Translations under genes and position numbers: made by a program
Part shown: positions 52,235 to 61,917 of the stretch, in pieces
Position numbering within the stretch: the stretch's first letter is position 1
How the letters are laid out: each line of letters opens with the position of its first letter
The notes under the pieces: model-generated
What the model was told of the DNA's origin: nothing
Seen by the model: the letters and a program-made list of their open reading frames with translations, nothing else
Database searches by the model: none
DNA from: UBA4285 sp050944355
GTDB lineage: Bacteria > Bacillota > Clostridia > Lachnospirales > Lachnospiraceae
Assembly (NCBI GenBank): GCA_050944355.1
Contig: JBMNQX010000010.1
Span: forward strand, 1-64,000
Direction: 5' to 3'
Length of the DNA stretch: 64,000 bases

Positions 52235-53230
52235 TCATTCCTGTTCTTCTTTTTTCACTCTGTCTCTGTCAGACGGACGGCGATTCGCAGCCTTTGTTCT
52301 GTCGATAAAAATCACGACGTGACGATATGGCTCTTCGCCCTCGCTCTTTGTGGAAACATATCGGTCATTCTGCAGAGCTGAGTGAATGATTCTTCTCTCA
52401 TACGGATTCATCGGCTCGAGTTCAACCGGATGACCTGTGCGCTTTGCCTTGCCGGCCATATTGCGCGCAAGGCCCTTCAGTGTTTCCTCCCGTCTGTGAC
52501 GGTAGTTTTCCGTATCCAGTTTGATGCGGATGTACTTCTCTCTGCCTTTATTTACGACAAGAGAAGTCAGATACTGAAGTGAATCCAGTGTTTGTCCGCG
52601 TTTTCCGATCATGATGCCGGTGTTGTCGCCTTCTATATCGACGACAACGGTATTGTCGCTCTCATACGAGAATGTAATTGTCTCTTTGAGCCCGATCGAC
52701 TGAAAGATGGCGCCGAGAAAATCTGTCACCCTTTTCTCAATTTCTTCGTGAGAAAGCTGTCTCTTTTCTGTTTTTGCAGGGGCAGAAGCACTTTCCGCCG
52801 CGGAAGTCTTCTGTGTCTGCTTTTCTTCTGTTTCGGTCCTGACAGCTGTCTTGACTTTTGCGCTCTTTGGTGCCGCAGCTTTTTCCGGAGAGGTTTTCTT
52901 TGTGTTGTTTTCCTTCTTCTGCTGCGGAGCCGGTCTGGAAGACTGTTCTTCTGTTTTCTTTTCCGGTTCACCCGCGGCTTCAGCTGTCGTTCTTGCTGTT
53001 ATTTCTTTTACTTTTTTGTAAGCTTCCTGATGACGCCTGTCATCAGCCAGCTCTTCGTCAGATTTTTCCCAGGCTGAGATCTTTGCCGGTTTGGCGAAAA
53101 GCCCCAGAATTCCAGTACTTCCCTGCTCAAGAACTTCATAGGCAAGACGATCCGAAGAAATTCCAAGCTGGATGCAGGCTTCCGTAACAGCGTCTTCCAC
53201 TGTCTTTCCTGTTACTTCTATTTTCTTCAT
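52235..53230 (-). CDS. jag: RNA-binding protein Jag/KhpB
   Basis: 331 residues: N-terminal Jag domain (EVTGKTVEDAVTEACIQLG...ILGLFAKPAKI, 1-55), a long Lys/Glu/Ala/Thr-rich low-complexity linker (about 60-165), a KH domain (GIMIGKRGQTLDSLQYL) and a C-terminal R3H domain (NPYERRIIHSAL). KhpB binds RNA together with KhpA and is linked to cell division and YidC. The linker is long for the family. Confidence 0.94.
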   Translation of the reverse strand: MKKIEVTGKTVEDAVTEACIQLGISSDRLAYEVLEQGSTGILGLFAKPAKISAWEKSDEELADDRRHQEAYKKVKEITARTTAEAAGEPEKKTEEQSSRPAPQQKKENNTKKTSPEKAAAPKSAKVKTAVRTETEEKQTQKTSAAESASAPAKTEKRQLSHEEIEKRVTDFLGAIFQSIGLKETITFSYESDNTVVVDIEGDNTGIMIGKRGQTLDSLQYLTSLVVNKGREKYIRIKLDTENYRHRREETLKGLARNMAGKAKRTGHPVELEPMNPYERRIIHSALQNDRYVSTKSEGEEPYRHVVIFIDRTKAANRRPSDRDRVKKEEQE

Positions 53231-53251
53231 GTTATTCAGTCCCGTTATGTA

Positions 53252-54547
53252 TTACTTTTTTTTGGAATTATTCCGGTTCAGATACTTCTTGTTCCGATTT
53301 TCGTAGCGCTCATTGAACTCCGCGACCATTCCCGCTTTGGCGGCAAGACTGCCCGGTGCCGCTTTGACAGCTTTCTTTGCCGCTGCACTGGCCATGTTCT
53401 CCTCATCCGGAGTCACATCTGCACCGGCTCTGTCCGCTTTCTCCTTCATACTTGTCTGTTTCGGGCGGTTCGCCTGCGCAGCCATTGCCTGTGCATACTT
53501 TTCCGCATAGCTGCTCTTGATCTGTCTGGTGTTGATCGTTGCCTTTCCCTGAAGTTCTGTCGAAGTAAGTCCCTTCTTCTCGAGCTTCTTTCTTCTCTTC
53601 TCCTGATTATCGGCAACAATCTTGTCAATTCCGATTCTGTCAATCCGTCTGTTTACAATAACTGTCTGGATTGTCTGGAAAATGGCTGTTGAAATCCAGT
53701 AAACGCCAAGACCGCTCGGCAGACTGAATGCAAACCACGCCGACATGATCGGCATGAAATACATCATCATGTTCATCGAAGCGTTGGCCGGATTGTTCTT
53801 GTCCTTGGAAGCCGGATTCTGAACCTGAGCAACTTTGACAGAGATAAACTGTGTTACACCGGCAAGAATCGGGATCAGAATGGCAACACCCATGGCGTCA
53901 CGCGGTGTCATCGACATGGAGACGCCGAGGAAATTGTTCATGGCGTCAAGTTTTGCCACGCACTCCGATATGATACTGGCGGAATTCGGAAAGAGCTCCA
54001 TCAGCGTCTGCCACTGGGCAGACGTCAGATGGGACATGTTGACTTCCGCAGTCCGGGTGACGGTCCAGTCGACCGACGTGCCGAGCGCGTTGTTGATCAT
54101 ATCCGAATATCCGGCATTGGCGGAAATCGACGTCAGAATCTGCTGAAGAGGCTCCGAGAGCTTGTTTATATAAACCGGGATATCCTGGAATACTCTGTAC
54201 AGGCCCCACAGAATCGGCAGCTGAATCAGCAGCTGCAGACATCCGCCCAGCTGGGATACGCCGTATTTTTCGTAAACTTCCTTCATCTCAGCCTGCATGT
54301 TCATCATTGCCTGCTGATCTGAATTTTTTCCTTTGTATTTTTTCTGAATGGCATCCAATTCCGGCTGCATCGCAATCTGCAGCTTCTGCATTTTTGACTG
54401 CTTGTACGTCAGCGGAAGCATGCACAGTTTTACAATCAGCGTGAACAGAATGATGGCCAGGCCTACGTTTCCGATGCCCAGCGCATACATGCCCTCAAAC
54501 AGCAGATTCAGGACGAATCCGAGGACACTAGCGATAGCTGTGCTCAT
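53252..54547 (-). CDS. yidC: Membrane protein insertase YidC/SpoIIIJ
   Basis: 431 residues with five membrane segments. The core helices read NVGLAIILFTLIVKLCMLPLTYKQSKMQKLQ and GGCLQLLIQLPILWGLYRVF, with the conserved Arg in the membrane groove, and FSLPSGLGVYWISTAIFQTIQ near residue 270. The tail is long and basic. It inserts proteins into the membrane with or without Sec. The AGAGGA ribosome site precedes the ATG. Confidence 0.95.
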   Translation of the reverse strand: MSTAIASVLGFVLNLLFEGMYALGIGNVGLAIILFTLIVKLCMLPLTYKQSKMQKLQIAMQPELDAIQKKYKGKNSDQQAMMNMQAEMKEVYEKYGVSQLGGCLQLLIQLPILWGLYRVFQDIPVYINKLSEPLQQILTSISANAGYSDMINNALGTSVDWTVTRTAEVNMSHLTSAQWQTLMELFPNSASIISECVAKLDAMNNFLGVSMSMTPRDAMGVAILIPILAGVTQFISVKVAQVQNPASKDKNNPANASMNMMMYFMPIMSAWFAFSLPSGLGVYWISTAIFQTIQTVIVNRRIDRIGIDKIVADNQEKRRKKLEKKGLTSTELQGKATINTRQIKSSYAEKYAQAMAAQANRPKQTSMKEKADRAGADVTPDEENMASAAAKKAVKAAPGSLAAKAGMVAEFNERYENRNKKYLNRNNSKKK

Positions 54548-54573
54548 TCAAGTTTTTCCTCTCTGATGCCTGT

Positions 54574-54789
54574 TTATGGAACAGGATCATATCCTCCCTT
54601 GTGAAAGGGGTTGCAGCGTAAAATCCGTTTAAATGCCATTATTCCGCCCTTAAACGCCCCGTACCTGTTGACTGCCTGAATGGCGTAGACAGAACACGAA
54701 GGAATATAGCGGCATGTCGGTCCGCCCTTATACGGTGATATTGCCACCTGGTAGAACCGAATCAGTTTGATTACTATTTTTTTCATCAT
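54574..54789 (-). CDS. yidD: Membrane protein insertion efficiency factor YidD
   Basis: 71 residues with the family signature RFYQVAISPYKGGPTCRYIPSCSVYAIQAVNRYGAFKGG...RCNPFHKGGYDPVP. The start is either of two adjacent ATGs (54789 or 54786). It overlaps the end of rnpA by about 60 bases in another frame, a common arrangement. Confidence 0.95.
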   Translation of the reverse strand: MMKKIVIKLIRFYQVAISPYKGGPTCRYIPSCSVYAIQAVNRYGAFKGGIMAFKRILRCNPFHKGGYDPVP

Positions 54790-55129
54790 TCTGCAGTCTG
54801 CCTGCCTCTCCGAGAAGCTTCAACATGGCATTTTCTGTCTCTTTGTAACCTTTGTTTTTCAGACTCATCCTCGCGATAAATACATAATCGCAGTTTTTCT
54901 GCAGCTTGTCCGCATTCAGGCGGAAAGCCTCCCGAATCAGTCTGGCGAGTCTGTGTCGGACGATACTGTTACCGACTTTTTTACTGACGGATACCCCGAA
55001 TCGAATTGTACCCGCCTGATTTTCAGCTGTGTAAAGCACAAGATACCGGTTTGACCGGCTGTCGTGCTTCCGGTAGACTTTTTGAAAATCCTCATTCTTC
55101 CGTAGTGTTTCGAAATTCCTGTATTTCAT
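54728..55129 (-). CDS. rnpA: Ribonuclease P protein component
   Basis: The 133-residue basic protein has FRKNEDF-like N-terminus (LRKNEDFQKVY) and the RNR-type signature FGVSVSKKVGNSIVRHRLARLIREAFR (about 45-71). It binds P RNA to mature tRNA 5' ends. A terminator-like hairpin separates it from rpmH. The last 20 residues are disordered and Asn-rich. Confidence 0.95.
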   Translation of the reverse strand: MKYRNFETLRKNEDFQKVYRKHDSRSNRYLVLYTAENQAGTIRFGVSVSKKVGNSIVRHRLARLIREAFRLNADKLQKNCDYVFIARMSLKNKGYKETENAMLKLLGEAGRLQNDEKNSNQTDSVLPGGNITV

Positions 55130-55172
55130 ATACCCGCCCGTTTTGTATTACAAATTCAGTGCCGTCTGAAAT

Positions 55173-55202
55173 AAAAAGATGCCGATTCAACAACCGGCAT
55201 CT
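55173..55202 (-). terminator. Partial terminator/attenuator between rpmH and rnpA
   Basis: AGATGCCG/CGGCATCT with a 10-base loop, followed on the minus strand by TTTTA. It probably lets rpmH mRNA exceed rnpA mRNA. Confidence 0.75.
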
Positions 55203-55242
55203 GTCTTTCACTGCTTACTCTTTTATAGACCGGCCGCCTGCT

Positions 55243-55377
55243 TCAGGCTGAAATCTTCTTTCTGCCTTTTGCTCTTCTTGCAGCAAGAACTTTTCTGCCG
55301 CCTTTTGTGCTCATTCTGGAACGGAAGCCATGAACCTTGGCTCTCTGTCTCTTCTTCGGCTGAAATGTCATCTTCAT
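55243..55377 (-). CDS. rpmH: 50S ribosomal protein L34
   Basis: The 44-residue frame reads MKMTFQPKKRQRAKVHGF, then RSRMSTKGGRKVLAARR and ends KGRKKISA, the full bL34 sequence. GGAGGTG lies 10 bases before ATG 55377. It is the first gene leftward from oriC. Confidence 0.98.
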   Translation of the reverse strand: MKMTFQPKKRQRAKVHGFRSRMSTKGGRKVLAARRAKGRKKISA

Positions 55378-55453
55378 AACGCAGCTCACCTCCATCTCTC
55401 AAGATAATTGTGGCGGGATATTTCACAGTAAAATTAAAAAAACACCATTTGCC

Positions 55454-55483
55454 ATTATAAGAATAAAAAAGTTATACTGTCAA
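55454..55483 (-). promoter_or_regulatory. rpmH promoter
   Basis: On the minus strand TTGACA (55478-55483), an 18-base spacer and TATAAT (55454-55459), both perfect consensus hexamers. Confidence 0.85.
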
Positions 55484-55743
55484 TCATTTTTTTCTTTTTC
55501 ACACTTCTTTTTTAATTTTCCCGCAAAAATGTGCAAAACATGTGGAAAATGCAGAAAAATGCGCTTTTTTTGCGGTGAACATATGTTTTCCACATTTTGT
55601 GGATAACTTGTGGAAAACTCGTTTATATCCCGGGGATATCCTGTGCATGAAAGAGTAAATCCGCTTTGGTTCTCGTTTTCCGGCCACGGAAATTTTTGTG
55701 CATAACCTGCTCTTTCCGTGTGCACAGGAAACGCCCGTCTGCA
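55484..55743. other. Chromosomal replication origin region oriC (rpmH-dnaA part)
   Basis: This gene-free 260-base stretch holds TTATCCACA-type DnaA boxes: strict matches TGTGGATAA (55598-55606) and TGTGCATAA (55697-55705), and near matches TGTGGAAAA (55541, 55609) and TTTTCCACA (55586). The flanks are A/T-rich. A second set of boxes lies between dnaA and dnaN, as in bipartite Firmicutes origins. Confidence 0.88.
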
Positions 55744-55772
55744 TTGTAATTTGCCCTATTTTGATATATTAT
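55744..55772 (+). promoter_or_regulatory. dnaA promoter
   Basis: TTGTAA (55744-55749), a 17-base spacer and TATTAT (55767-55772), 45 bases before the chosen start. Confidence 0.65.
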
Positions 55773-55816
55773 AAGTAGGACTATGTTTTTACCTTTTGGC
55801 CAGGAAACTTGTAAAT

Positions 55817-57157
55817 ATGGACGAATTAAAACAAAAATGGAACGATATACTTGAAACTTGCCGGCAGGAGTTTCAAATTCAGAAAGTTTCTTACGAAACC
55901 TGGATTCAGCCGCTGAAACTGTATGCTGTCGACGGCTATACGGTGATTCTCGTCAGCGATGAAGATCCCCAGGTAATCAACTATATCCGTAAAAAATATA
56001 TCAATCCTCTTAAAATTGCCATCACCGAAGTGATGGGCCACGAATATAACGTGGAGATTACTTCGGCAAATGAAGCCAGAAACGCAAAGAACAGTTCGAC
56101 GGAAGAGCAGACCCGCATTTCAAAAGCAGCAAGTGAAATGTCACTCAACCCGAACTATACGTTCAGCAACTTCATCGTCGGCACAAACAACAATCTGGCT
56201 CATGCTGCGTCTCTCGCCGTGGCTGAAACTCCGGGTGAAGTATACAATCCTCTTTTTATTTACGGAGGCGTGGGGCTCGGCAAGACACATCTGATGCAGG
56301 CGATCGCTCACTTTATCCTGGAGCACCATCCGGAACTCAAAGTTCTGTATGTGACTTCAGAAACTTTCACGAACGAACTGATTGATTCCGTGAAAAACGG
56401 CCGCAATTTTCAGTTTCGCGCGAAGTATCGGAATATCGACGTTCTGCTGATCGATGATATACAGTTTATAATAGGTAAGGAAGCAACTCAGGAAGAGTTC
56501 TTCCATACGTTCAATGACCTGTATCAGAACAATAAGCAGATTGTCATCACATCCGATAAACCGCCGAAAGAAATGGAAACTCTGACGGAACGTCTTCGGA
56601 CACGGTTTGAGATGGGACTCCCGGTGGACATCCAGATCCCGACTTATGAGACCAAGATGGCCATATTAAATAAGAAGTGCGACATGAAAGGACTTGATAT
56701 TCCGATGGATGTCAAGGATTTCATTGCGACGCACATTAAATCCAACATCCGTGAACTGGAAGGATCTCTCACCAAACTTTCCTTCTATTCAAATCTCACG
56801 CATGAAAAGATTACCCTTCCGGTGGCACAGGAAGCCCTGAAAGACCTCATTTCGCCGGACAGCAGCCGGGAGATCACACCGGATCTTATTGTAAAAATCG
56901 TGGCAGATCATTTCAATCTGACGCCTGAGGCCATTCTCTCGCAGAGCCGGAATGCAGAACTCAATTATGCACGGCAGATTGTCATGTATCTCTGCCGTCA
57001 GATGACAACGGCCACCCAGAAGCAGATCGGAGATCTGCTCGGCCGCGATCACTCAACGATCAAACACGGAGCCGACAAGATCGCGAAGGACATTCTGACA
57101 GACAGTTCCACAAGAGATACCGTAAATGTCCTCATCAAAAAGATAGATCCTTCCTGA
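55817..57157 (+). CDS. dnaA: Chromosomal replication initiator DnaA
   Basis: About 446 residues from ATG 55817; the frame also allows TTG 55796, but AGGA sits between them. Domain I (ELKQKWNDILETC), a short domain II, AAA+ domain III (YGGVGLGKTHL, LLIDDIQF, TERLRTRFEMGL) and domain IV with the DnaA-box reader GRDHSTIKHG. It melts oriC on either side of the gene. Confidence 0.98.
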   Translation: MDELKQKWNDILETCRQEFQIQKVSYETWIQPLKLYAVDGYTVILVSDEDPQVINYIRKKYINPLKIAITEVMGHEYNVEITSANEARNAKNSSTEEQTRISKAASEMSLNPNYTFSNFIVGTNNNLAHAASLAVAETPGEVYNPLFIYGGVGLGKTHLMQAIAHFILEHHPELKVLYVTSETFTNELIDSVKNGRNFQFRAKYRNIDVLLIDDIQFIIGKEATQEEFFHTFNDLYQNNKQIVITSDKPPKEMETLTERLRTRFEMGLPVDIQIPTYETKMAILNKKCDMKGLDIPMDVKDFIATHIKSNIRELEGSLTKLSFYSNLTHEKITLPVAQEALKDLISPDSSREITPDLIVKIVADHFNLTPEAILSQSRNAELNYARQIVMYLCRQMTTATQKQIGDLLGRDHSTIKHGADKIAKDILTDSSTRDTVNVLIKKIDPS

Positions 57158-57529
57158 TTTCCGGAAGTTTTCCACATCCATGTGGAAAAGTATTTAAAAA
57201 CTTTCACATTTGACATGAATTCTTCACGGCAAATGTGAACAACCCATGGGAAATGTATTGGAATATCCGGTGCATTTGAGTTGAAAGGCGTTTGAAACTT
57301 ATGTCCTGTTCCGATCGGACAGCAGAAGAAGACCTGAGTTTTCAAAGAAATTCCCTTTGCTTTCCGCCCATGATCCTTTGCGTTTTGCGCTTCAGAAACC
57401 GCTTAAGACAGCGGCCTGAAGACATTTTTCAGCTTTTGCGCGGCCCCTACGACTGCGACTGCTGAAAAATATATATACATACATACGGCCAGCCACACCC
57501 GGTTAATAGTGGAAAGGAGTTTTCACATC
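57158..57529. other. dnaA-dnaN intergenic region with inverted DnaA boxes
   Basis: TTTTCCACA-TCCA-TGTGGAAAA (57168-57189) is a pair of facing near-consensus DnaA boxes. Further on, ATTTTTCAGC (57424-57433) and GCTGAAAAAT (57461-57470) form a perfect 10-base inverted repeat with a 27-base loop, followed by an ATATATATACATACATAC run that would melt easily. No gene is present. This is the likely second half of the origin. Confidence 0.65.
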
Positions 57530-58633
57530 ATGAAACTGACATTCAGCAAGCAGGATCTTCTGAAGGGTATCAACACGGTTGCAAGAGCCGTTCCGACACA
57601 CACAACCATGCCTGTTCTGGAATGTATTCTGATAGACGCCAGCACAAATGAAATTCACTTTACGGCCAACGACACCGAACTGGGAATTTCTACACTCACA
57701 AACGGAAACATCGTTGAAAAGGGAACAATCGCCGTCAATGCGAGAATTTTCAGTGATATCGCAAAGAAACTGCCGGACGACGTGATCACCATCACGACCG
57801 ATGACAGAAATACTGTCACGATCAAGTGCGGTACTGTCGTTTTCAATATTCCGGGGCAGTCCGGAGAGGAATTCCCGTATCTTCCGGCTATTGCAAAAGA
57901 CAAGGCTGTCACACTCAGCCAGTTTCTTCTCAAATCGCTGATTGAGCAGACGATTTTCTGCACAGCGCCGAACGACAACAATAAAATGATGCAGGGCGAA
58001 CTTTTTGAAATCCGCAATTCTGTTCTGCGCATAGCTGCTCTTGACGGACACCGCATTGCGCTGCGCACGGTAAAACTTGAGGGCACACCGGATGACGAGA
58101 AGATCATCGTTCCGGGAAAGACTCTGCAGGAAGTGGCGAGAATTCTCGGGAGTGACGCGGACAAGACGGTAAATCTGTACTTCACGAAGAATCATCTGAT
58201 GTTTGAATTTGACGATACGCTGGTTGTCACACAGCTGATTGAGGGAGAATATTTCCGGATTCAGCAGATGATCAACTGTGATTATGAGACGAAGGTTGTC
58301 GTCAACAAGGAAGAGTTTGCCGGAGCCATAGACCGCTCCACGACGATGATCCGTGAGACAGGGCGCAAGCCGATTGCATTGAAGATCGGAGATGACATGA
58401 TGGAAGTCACCGCAAACACGGAACTCGGCCGGATGAGCGACAAGATACCGGTGACAGTTGAAGGAGAAGATCTTCTGATCGGGTTCAATCCGAAGTTTCT
58501 TCTTGACGCACTCAGGGTTATTCCGGATGAGACAGTCACCATGTATTTTTCCGGTTCAAAGCGCCCGCTGTTCATCCGGGATGATGAGAGCTCGTATCTG
58601 TATCTGATTCTTCCGGTCAACATGGGAGTCTGA
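57530..58633 (+). CDS. dnaN: DNA polymerase III beta sliding clamp
   Basis: 368 residues from ATG 57530 (AAAGGAG 10 bases ahead). The three clamp domains are recognisable: MKLTFSKQDLLKGINTVARAVP, the middle GHRIALRTVKL block and the C-terminal YLILPVNMGV. It tethers polymerase III to DNA. Confidence 0.98.
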   Translation: MKLTFSKQDLLKGINTVARAVPTHTTMPVLECILIDASTNEIHFTANDTELGISTLTNGNIVEKGTIAVNARIFSDIAKKLPDDVITITTDDRNTVTIKCGTVVFNIPGQSGEEFPYLPAIAKDKAVTLSQFLLKSLIEQTIFCTAPNDNNKMMQGELFEIRNSVLRIAALDGHRIALRTVKLEGTPDDEKIIVPGKTLQEVARILGSDADKTVNLYFTKNHLMFEFDDTLVVTQLIEGEYFRIQQMINCDYETKVVVNKEEFAGAIDRSTTMIRETGRKPIALKIGDDMMEVTANTELGRMSDKIPVTVEGEDLLIGFNPKFLLDALRVIPDETVTMYFSGSKRPLFIRDDESSYLYLILPVNMGV

Positions 58634-58635
58634 GA

Positions 58636-58851
58636 ATGGACAGCGTTTCATTTGCCGGGGAATATATCAAACTCGGCCAGGCGATGAAACTCGCCGGACT
58701 TGTTTCTTCCGGCGTCGAGGCAAAGATCGTCATTCAGAACGGAGATGTCACCGTGAACGGAGAGACAGAGACGCGGCGGGGACGGAAACTGACTGGAGGC
58801 GAGACAATAGGCTATATGGGCAGAACAGTAACCGTGCAGAAGGAATCTTAA
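58636..58851 (+). CDS. S4-domain RNA-binding protein (YaaA/RlbA type)
   Basis: 71 residues forming one S4 domain (IKLGQAMKLAGLVSSGVEAKIVIQNGDVTVNG, RRGRKL). It starts two bases after dnaN and ends just before recF, its standard place in Firmicutes. Relatives are involved in ribosome assembly. Confidence 0.95.
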   Translation: MDSVSFAGEYIKLGQAMKLAGLVSSGVEAKIVIQNGDVTVNGETETRRGRKLTGGETIGYMGRTVTVQKES

Positions 58852-58852
58852 C

Positions 58853-59962
58853 TTGATTATTGAGTCCGCTGAACTGAAAGATTTTCGAAATTACGAATAT
58901 CTGAAGGTGCTCCTGAGTCCGTCCGTAAATATATTTTACGGCGACAATGCTCAGGGAAAGACCAATATTCTGGAAGCTCTGTCGGTTGCAGCGACTTCCC
59001 GGTCGCACCGCGGCGCAAAGGACCGGGAGATGATCCGGATCGGTCAGAGTGAGGCTCACATCAAGCTGTATCTGAATAAGCACGGAGTTCAGAACCGGAT
59101 TGATGTTCATCTGCGTTCCGGCAGCGCCAAGGGCATTGCCGTCAACGGAGTTCCCATCAAACGGACGAGTGAGATTTTCGGGCTTCTGAACCTTGTGTTC
59201 TTTTCGCCGGAAGATCTGGACATCATCCGCGAGGGACCGGCTGTGCGCCGGCGTTTCATGGATATGGAGCTGAGTCAGATTGACAGCATTTACCTGAATC
59301 AGTTGATGCGCTACAACAAGGTCCTTCAGAACCGCAACAGGCTGCTGAAAGATATGTTTCCGAATCAGTCCGAGTCCGATAAAGCGACGCTTGCGGTGCT
59401 CGACGAGCAGCTCGCTCTGTACGGCGAGACGGTGATTGCGGGGAGACAGAAATTCATCGAACGGATCAGTCCTATCGCCGAAAAAATTCACTCTGACATA
59501 ACGGGCGGACAGGAAAAACTGCAGATTGTCTATCTCCCTGATACAAAGCCGGGAGAGATGAGAGAGCGCATCGCTTTAGGCTGTGAAAGAGATCTGCGGT
59601 TCGGGATGACAGGCGAAGGTCCGCACCACGATGATCTGGGATTTATGATCAATGACAATGACGTCAGAAAATTCGGATCCCAGGGGCAGAAGAGGACTGC
59701 GGCCCTCTCAATCAAGCTTGCGGAAATAGAACTTGTCCGCAGTGTCATACATGACGATCCGGTCCTGCTGCTGGACGATGTGCTCTCTGAGCTGGACAGC
59801 CGCAGACAGGAATATCTTCTCGACAGCATCGCTCAGATACAGACCATCATAACCTGTACGGGGATTGATGAATTTGTCAGGAGACAGAGACAAAAAACCG
59901 GAGAGGGAAGTATTAAAGTTTTTTACGTAGAAAAGGGAAAGGTTACTGAAAATGGCAAGTGA
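58853..59962 (+). CDS. recF: DNA replication and repair protein RecF
   Basis: 369 residues with a TTG start at 58853 behind AAGGAA (7-base spacing). Walker A YGDNAQGKTNILEA, signature GSQGQKRTAALSIKLAE and Walker B LLLDDVLSELD. It loads RecA at gaps. The end overlaps gyrB by 11 bases. Confidence 0.97.
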   Translation: MIIESAELKDFRNYEYLKVLLSPSVNIFYGDNAQGKTNILEALSVAATSRSHRGAKDREMIRIGQSEAHIKLYLNKHGVQNRIDVHLRSGSAKGIAVNGVPIKRTSEIFGLLNLVFFSPEDLDIIREGPAVRRRFMDMELSQIDSIYLNQLMRYNKVLQNRNRLLKDMFPNQSESDKATLAVLDEQLALYGETVIAGRQKFIERISPIAEKIHSDITGGQEKLQIVYLPDTKPGEMRERIALGCERDLRFGMTGEGPHHDDLGFMINDNDVRKFGSQGQKRTAALSIKLAEIELVRSVIHDDPVLLLDDVLSELDSRRQEYLLDSIAQIQTIITCTGIDEFVRRQRQKTGEGSIKVFYVEKGKVTENGK

Positions 59963-61886
59963 AGAAGCAGAAAAGAATTATAGCGGCGATCAGATCCAGG
60001 TTCTCGAGGGTCTGGAAGCTGTGAGAAAGAGGCCCGGTATGTATATCGGCACTACCTCTTCACGCGGTCTTCATCATCTGGTCTACGAGATCGTTGATAA
60101 TTCCGTGGACGAGGCGCTTGCCGGATTCTGCAAAAATATAATTGTCACTATCAACGAAGGAAATTCCGTGACAGTCAAAGATGACGGGCGCGGGATTCCG
60201 GTCGGTATAAACCATAAGACAGGAAAGCGGGCCATAGAACTCGTTTTCACGGTTCTGCACGCCGGCGGAAAATTTGGCGGCGGCGGATATAAAGTGTCCG
60301 GCGGTCTTCACGGCGTCGGCGCCTCCGTGGTAAATGCTCTTTCTTCCTGGCTCGATGTAAAAGTCAAGAGAGAAGGCGTGATCTACGAGCAGCGCTACGA
60401 GAGAGGAAAAATCTGCTATCCGCTCAAGGTAATCGGCAAATGTGAGATGACAGATACCGGTTCGGAGATTACATTTCAGCCGGACCCGGAGATATTTACA
60501 GAGACGACGGAATTTGATTTTGACATCCTGACGGCACGCCTGCGCGAGATGGCTTTTCTGACAAAAGGTCTCAAAATCGAACTGCACGACGAGAGACCGG
60601 GACAGGAACAGGAAAAGATATTTCACTATGACGGCGGAATCAAGGAATTTGTCGAATATCTGAACCGGAGCAAGACGCCGCTGTATCCGAAGATCATTCA
60701 GTGCGAGGGCATGAAGGACGGAGTCTACGTCGACGTCGCATTCCAGCACAATGACGGTTACAATGAAATCGTCGACTGCTTTGTCAATAACGTCAATACG
60801 CCGGAAGGCGGCATGCATCTGACCGGTTTCAAAAACGCCCTGACGAGAACGTTTAATGACTATGCCAGAAAGAACAAAATCATTAAGGACAACGAACAGC
60901 CGCTCAGCGGCGATGACATCCGCGAAGGTCTGACGGCTATCGTCTCGGTAAAGCTGGAAGATCCGCAGTTCGAAGGTCAGACCAAGCAGAAGCTCGGCAA
61001 CACCATTGCCCGCACCGCCGTCGATTCGGTCGTTTCCAGTCAGCTCACGATTTTTCTGGAACAGAATCCGGATGTCGCGAAGGCAATCTGTGACAAATCT
61101 TTACTCGCGCAGCGCGCCAGAGAGGCGGCCCGCAAGGCGAGAGATCTGACGAGAAGAAAGACGGCGCTCGAGAACACGGCTCTGCCGGGCAAGCTCGCCG
61201 ACTGCACGGATCCGGATCCGTCTCACTGCGAGATCTTTATCGTAGAGGGCGATTCCGCCGGCGGTTCTGCGAAAACGGCGCGTTCCCGCGCGACGCAGGC
61301 CATTCTTCCGCTGAGAGGCAAAATTCTGAACGTTGAAAAAGCGCGTCTGGATCACGTCCTGGAAAATGCCGAAATCCGCGCCATGATCACGGCTTTCGGA
61401 ACCGGCATTCACGATGATTTCGATATCAGCAAGCTGCGGTACAACCGCATCATCATCATGACCGATGCCGATGTCGACGGTGCTCACATCGCGACGCTGC
61501 TTCTGACGTTTTTGTACCGGTTCATGCCGGATCTGATCCGCAAGGGCCATGTGTACCTCGCGAAACCGCCGCTTTACCGGATTGAGAAGAATAAAAAAGT
61601 CTGGTACGCATACAGCGACGAAGAACTGAATCAGATTATGAATGAAATCGGGCGCGATCAGAACAACAAAGTCCAGCGCTACAAAGGACTTGGCGAGATG
61701 GATGCCGAACAGCTCTGGGAGACGACGATGGACCCGGATCACCGGATTCTGCTGCGGGTAAATATGGATGACGATGACGAGGCCGACGTGGATGTGACAT
61801 TTTCCACGCTGATGGGCGACAAGGTCGAGCCGCGCCGTGAATTCATCGAACAGAATGCGAAATTTGTGAAGAATCTGGACATTTGA
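59952..61886 (+). CDS. gyrB: DNA gyrase subunit B
   Basis: 644 residues: GHKL ATPase (VDNSVDEALAG, DDGRGIPVG, SGGLHGVGASVVNA), transducer with the essential Lys (QTKQKLGN) and TOPRIM (EGDSAGGSAK, DADVDGAHI). It starts inside the recF end. With GyrA it makes negative supercoils. Confidence 0.98.
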   Translation: MASEEAEKNYSGDQIQVLEGLEAVRKRPGMYIGTTSSRGLHHLVYEIVDNSVDEALAGFCKNIIVTINEGNSVTVKDDGRGIPVGINHKTGKRAIELVFTVLHAGGKFGGGGYKVSGGLHGVGASVVNALSSWLDVKVKREGVIYEQRYERGKICYPLKVIGKCEMTDTGSEITFQPDPEIFTETTEFDFDILTARLREMAFLTKGLKIELHDERPGQEQEKIFHYDGGIKEFVEYLNRSKTPLYPKIIQCEGMKDGVYVDVAFQHNDGYNEIVDCFVNNVNTPEGGMHLTGFKNALTRTFNDYARKNKIIKDNEQPLSGDDIREGLTAIVSVKLEDPQFEGQTKQKLGNTIARTAVDSVVSSQLTIFLEQNPDVAKAICDKSLLAQRAREAARKARDLTRRKTALENTALPGKLADCTDPDPSHCEIFIVEGDSAGGSAKTARSRATQAILPLRGKILNVEKARLDHVLENAEIRAMITAFGTGIHDDFDISKLRYNRIIIMTDADVDGAHIATLLLTFLYRFMPDLIRKGHVYLAKPPLYRIEKNKKVWYAYSDEELNQIMNEIGRDQNNKVQRYKGLGEMDAEQLWETTMDPDHRILLRVNMDDDDEADVDVTFSTLMGDKVEPRREFIEQNAKFVKNLDI

Positions 61887-61917
61887 CATGGGGTCAGAAT
61901 AACGGCAGAGGGATCTG

